A stretch of 52,805 bases of DNA from JAYUJH01 sp043765375 (lineage in GTDB: Bacteria; Pseudomonadota; Alphaproteobacteria; Rickettsiales; UBA998), in the NCBI GenBank assembly GCA_043765375.1, contig JAYUJH010000003.1, forward strand, positions 1 through 52,805, in the 5' to 3' direction. Positions 50,537-52,805 of this stretch are shown piece after piece. The notes beneath the pieces are model-generated. The model did no database searches. It saw only the letters and a program-made list of their open reading frames with translations, and was not told where the DNA came from. Each line of letters starts with the position of its first letter. Position 1 is the first letter of the stretch. The position numbers and the translations under genes are program-made.

Positions 50537-52630
50537 TTAAGCTGCCTCCAACTCAGTGCGAGCAAGCAATTCACGAGCGCACGCCGCCATGGTAATTGAA
50601 TTGCGACTAATTGGGCAAGTCATATAAAAATTATCAATAGACTCAGCAAAATATTGCACATTAATCGGCAATAATCCCCCTTGATTTGGCTCAAATGCGG
50701 ACGGCTCAATCATCTCGTAATTACCCAAATGTGGGCGTTGCAACTCAATATATTCACGCAATTGATGCAAATTATTATACGGCAATGATCGCTCCAGCAC
50801 ATCTGATAATGCTTTAATAATCGTCCAATCTTCCTTCGCTTCATTTGGTGGAAAAGCTGCCTTTGCGGTGCATTGCACCCTACCCTCCATATTCACATAT
50901 ATCGCATCTTTTTCAGTATATGCGGCACTTGGCAAAATCACATCAGCCACCGCTGCTCCAGCGTCACCATGATGCCCTTGATATATAACGAATGCACCTT
51001 TTGTGCGAGTCATATCAATTTCATCAGCCCCAAGCAAATATAACATTTTGATTTTTTGCGCCTCACATGCTTGCAATATTTCCGCTGCATTCAAACCACC
51101 ATTTTGTGGCACAAATCCAACGTCCAACCCACCAACACGGCTTGCCGCATTATGCAACACATTGAACCCGTTCCACTCAGCTCCATTCAAATCATGGCGT
51201 TGCATGTTGGAGGCAATTTCTTTAGCTGCAACATAAATCGCCTCACCATCATTCCCGCTCAAACCAGCCATTCCCAGAATCAGCATAGGGTTTTTAGCAC
51301 TAGCAATTGCTGCACAAATATCATGCTTGCCGTTTGCAATATCGCTCAATAATTGTGGAGCATCCCCGAGTTCCTGCACAGGGTAAGTCAAATCATGCGC
51401 ATTACCAATATTTGCCACAACCAGCCCACGCTGCAAATGACGTTTGCGAATGCGTGCATTAACTATAGCTGCTTCAATGCGAGGATTTGCACCAATAATC
51501 AATATAAAATCCGCTTTATCAATGCCTGAAATCGTAGCGTTAAATAAATAATCACTACGAGCGTAATTTGGCAAAAAAGCAAAATCTTGGCGACAATCTA
51601 TGTTGTCACTCCCCAGCGAGTGCATCAAATCACGCAAGGCAACCATGCTCTCCACACAAGCCTGATTGCCTGCCAATGCTGCAATTTCACCACCAACCAA
51701 ACCAGCTGATGTTGATTTAATCGCTGCAAATGCTTGATCCCAACTTGCTTTTTGCAATTTTCCATTACGCCTAACATATGGAACATCAAGCCGCTGACGG
51801 CTCAAACCATCGCAAGCAAAGCGTGCTTTGTCTGAAATCCATTCCTCATTGACCGCCTCATTCAAACGAGGCAAAACCCGCAACACTGCGTTTCCCCGCA
51901 CATCAATGCGAATATTGCTACCAACTGCGTCCATCACATCAATTGATTCAACATGCTTCAATTCCCAAGGGCGGGCTGCAAATGCGTATGGCTTGCTAGT
52001 CAACGCTCCAACGGGGCATAAATCAATGATGTTACCTGACATTTCCGAGTGTAGCCCTTGCTCAATATAAGTAGTCACCTCCATGGTTTCACCCCGTCCA
52101 GTTGCCCCAAGCTCTGGCACTCCCGCCACATCTTCCATAAAGCGCACACAACGAGTGCAATGAATGCAACGTGTCATTTGTGTTTTAATCAAGGGGCCCA
52201 TATATTTATCTTCAACAGCTCGCTTGCCTGCATCACTATAACGGCTTTCACCCGCCCCATAATACATCGCTTGATCCTGCAAATCGCACTCGCCTGCTTG
52301 GTCACATATCGGGCAATCTAGCGGGTGATTAATCAGCAAAAACTCCATCACGCCTTCACGGGCTTTTTTCACCAAAGCGGAATCAGTACGGATTTTTGGC
52401 GGAGTTCCATCTGGGGCGGCACGCAAATCATTCACCCCAATAGCGCATGATGCAATCGGTTTGGGTGCGCCAACCTGCTCCACCAAACACATACGACAAT
52501 TTCCAGCGATTTCAAGCCGTTCATGATAGCAAAATCTTGGTATCTCAACGCCCGCCAATTCGCACGCTTGAATTAGCGTTAAGCCATTTTCAAACTCAAA
52601 ATCCGTTCCATTAATATTAATTATCGGCAT
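50537..52630 (-). CDS. nuoG: NADH-quinone oxidoreductase subunit G
   Basis: 697 residues, the alphaproteobacterial/mitochondrial size. It has a 2Fe-2S site (Cys34, 45, 48, 62), the His-Cys3 4Fe-4S site HPLDCPICDQAGECDLQ, a second 4Fe-4S site (TRCIHCTRCVRF with a later CPVGAL), and a molybdopterin-oxidoreductase-like domain that carries no active cofactor in complex I. It moves electrons from NuoE/F towards NuoI. nuoA-F are not within the 175 bp left in the window; in related genomes nuoF is often just upstream. Confidence 0.96.
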   Translation of the reverse strand: MPIININGTDFEFENGLTLIQACELAGVEIPRFCYHERLEIAGNCRMCLVEQVGAPKPIASCAIGVNDLRAAPDGTPPKIRTDSALVKKAREGVMEFLLINHPLDCPICDQAGECDLQDQAMYYGAGESRYSDAGKRAVEDKYMGPLIKTQMTRCIHCTRCVRFMEDVAGVPELGATGRGETMEVTTYIEQGLHSEMSGNIIDLCPVGALTSKPYAFAARPWELKHVESIDVMDAVGSNIRIDVRGNAVLRVLPRLNEAVNEEWISDKARFACDGLSRQRLDVPYVRRNGKLQKASWDQAFAAIKSTSAGLVGGEIAALAGNQACVESMVALRDLMHSLGSDNIDCRQDFAFLPNYARSDYLFNATISGIDKADFILIIGANPRIEAAIVNARIRKRHLQRGLVVANIGNAHDLTYPVQELGDAPQLLSDIANGKHDICAAIASAKNPMLILGMAGLSGNDGEAIYVAAKEIASNMQRHDLNGAEWNGFNVLHNAASRVGGLDVGFVPQNGGLNAAEILQACEAQKIKMLYLLGADEIDMTRTKGAFVIYQGHHGDAGAAVADVILPSAAYTEKDAIYVNMEGRVQCTAKAAFPPNEAKEDWTIIKALSDVLERSLPYNNLHQLREYIELQRPHLGNYEMIEPSAFEPNQGGLLPINVQYFAESIDNFYMTCPISRNSITMAACARELLARTELEAA

Positions 52631-52672
52631 AAGCGCAATTTTCCCATTGATAAACCGTTGATGTTTGATAAA

Positions 52673-52805
52673 TCACTTAGAACCTGTATTCACAGTTTTT
52701 GAAAACTGCCGAAACGTTTGTATTTTTGAGAACCGCAGCGCAGTGTATATAGAAATACATGAGCAGCGGAAGCGCAGAAAATCAAATGTTGCAGGCATTT
52801 TGAAA
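52673..52805 (-). other. Open frame running off the window end; probable dispersed repeat
   Basis: On the minus strand a frame is open from the window edge to TGA at 52673-52675, at least 43 codons, reading FKMPATFDFLRFRCSCISIY and onwards. It is rich in Phe, Arg, Ser and Cys and does not resemble the C-terminus of NuoF, which might be expected here. The DNA has GC-rich patches (CCGCAGCGCAG, GCAGCGGAAGCGC) unlike its surroundings. It may be the 3' end of a gene outside the window, or a repeat that happens to lack stops in one frame. Confidence 0.4.

Overview
The window looks like the chromosome of an AT-rich, probably host-associated alphaproteobacterium. Supporting signs are a Ros/MucR-family regulator, a malic enzyme fused to a phosphotransacetylase-like domain, an alphaproteobacterial-style PAS protein, the complex I order nuoG-H-I-J-K-L-M-N followed by birA, coaX and RNase J, and a compact virB8-virB9-virB10-virB11-virD4 cluster. 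That vir gene order is the one known from the rvh type IV secretion system of Rickettsiales. Metabolism here is broader than in classical Rickettsia (metE, serB, chorismate mutase, pgk, pgi, maeB). A deep-branching or less reduced Rickettsiales relative, or another symbiotic alphaproteobacterium, is therefore an inference and not a proof.

Layout. 0-1.7 kb: a decayed IS5-type transposase, a MucR-like regulator without its zinc ligands, and two overlapping small genes of unknown function. 1.7-10.4 kb, minus strand: metE-pccB, a GspE/PilB-type secretion ATPase, and maeB behind an array of three phased palindromes. 10.4-26.5 kb: mixed strands with ruvB, ybgC, trpS, serB, pgk, trhO-pgi, an SLC13/RCK transporter, a G1P-dehydrogenase/VTT-protein pair, a chorismate mutase, a lepA cut down to its GTPase domain, and several unknowns. 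The gaps in this part carry a dispersed palindromic repeat family (ATACCAGC/GCTGGTAT and its GTCACTCCAGC variant). 26.6-52.8 kb: all genes on the minus strand. Reading in the direction of transcription these are nuoG to nuoN, birA, coaX, rnj, an AsmA-like protein, an operon of a degenerate EAL protein, a degenerate prepilin peptidase, an SH3 protein and plsY, then a PAS protein, a HIT protein and the T4SS core.

How the genes work together. NuoG-N form the Q-module, membrane arm and part of the electron-input arm of complex I (nuoA-F are not here). Pgi and Pgk are glycolytic/gluconeogenic, MaeB links malate to pyruvate, and PccB would feed propionyl-CoA to methylmalonyl-CoA. PlsY and the putative G1P dehydrogenase touch glycerophospholipid precursors. 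VirB8-11/D4 give the inner-membrane/periplasmic core, one ATPase and the coupling protein of a T4SS.

Most striking pattern. Tandem 15-nt repeats, each adding five residues, lie in frame inside unrelated genes: 8 units in the GspE-like ATPase, 9 in the AsmA-like protein, 3 in birA, 2 in serB, and 2 degenerate units at the start of pgk. Other short in-frame duplications occur in the chorismate mutase, and intergenic tandem arrays lie between nuoJ and nuoI and in the SLC13/outer-membrane-protein promoter region. No rRNA, tRNA or CRISPR array was seen.
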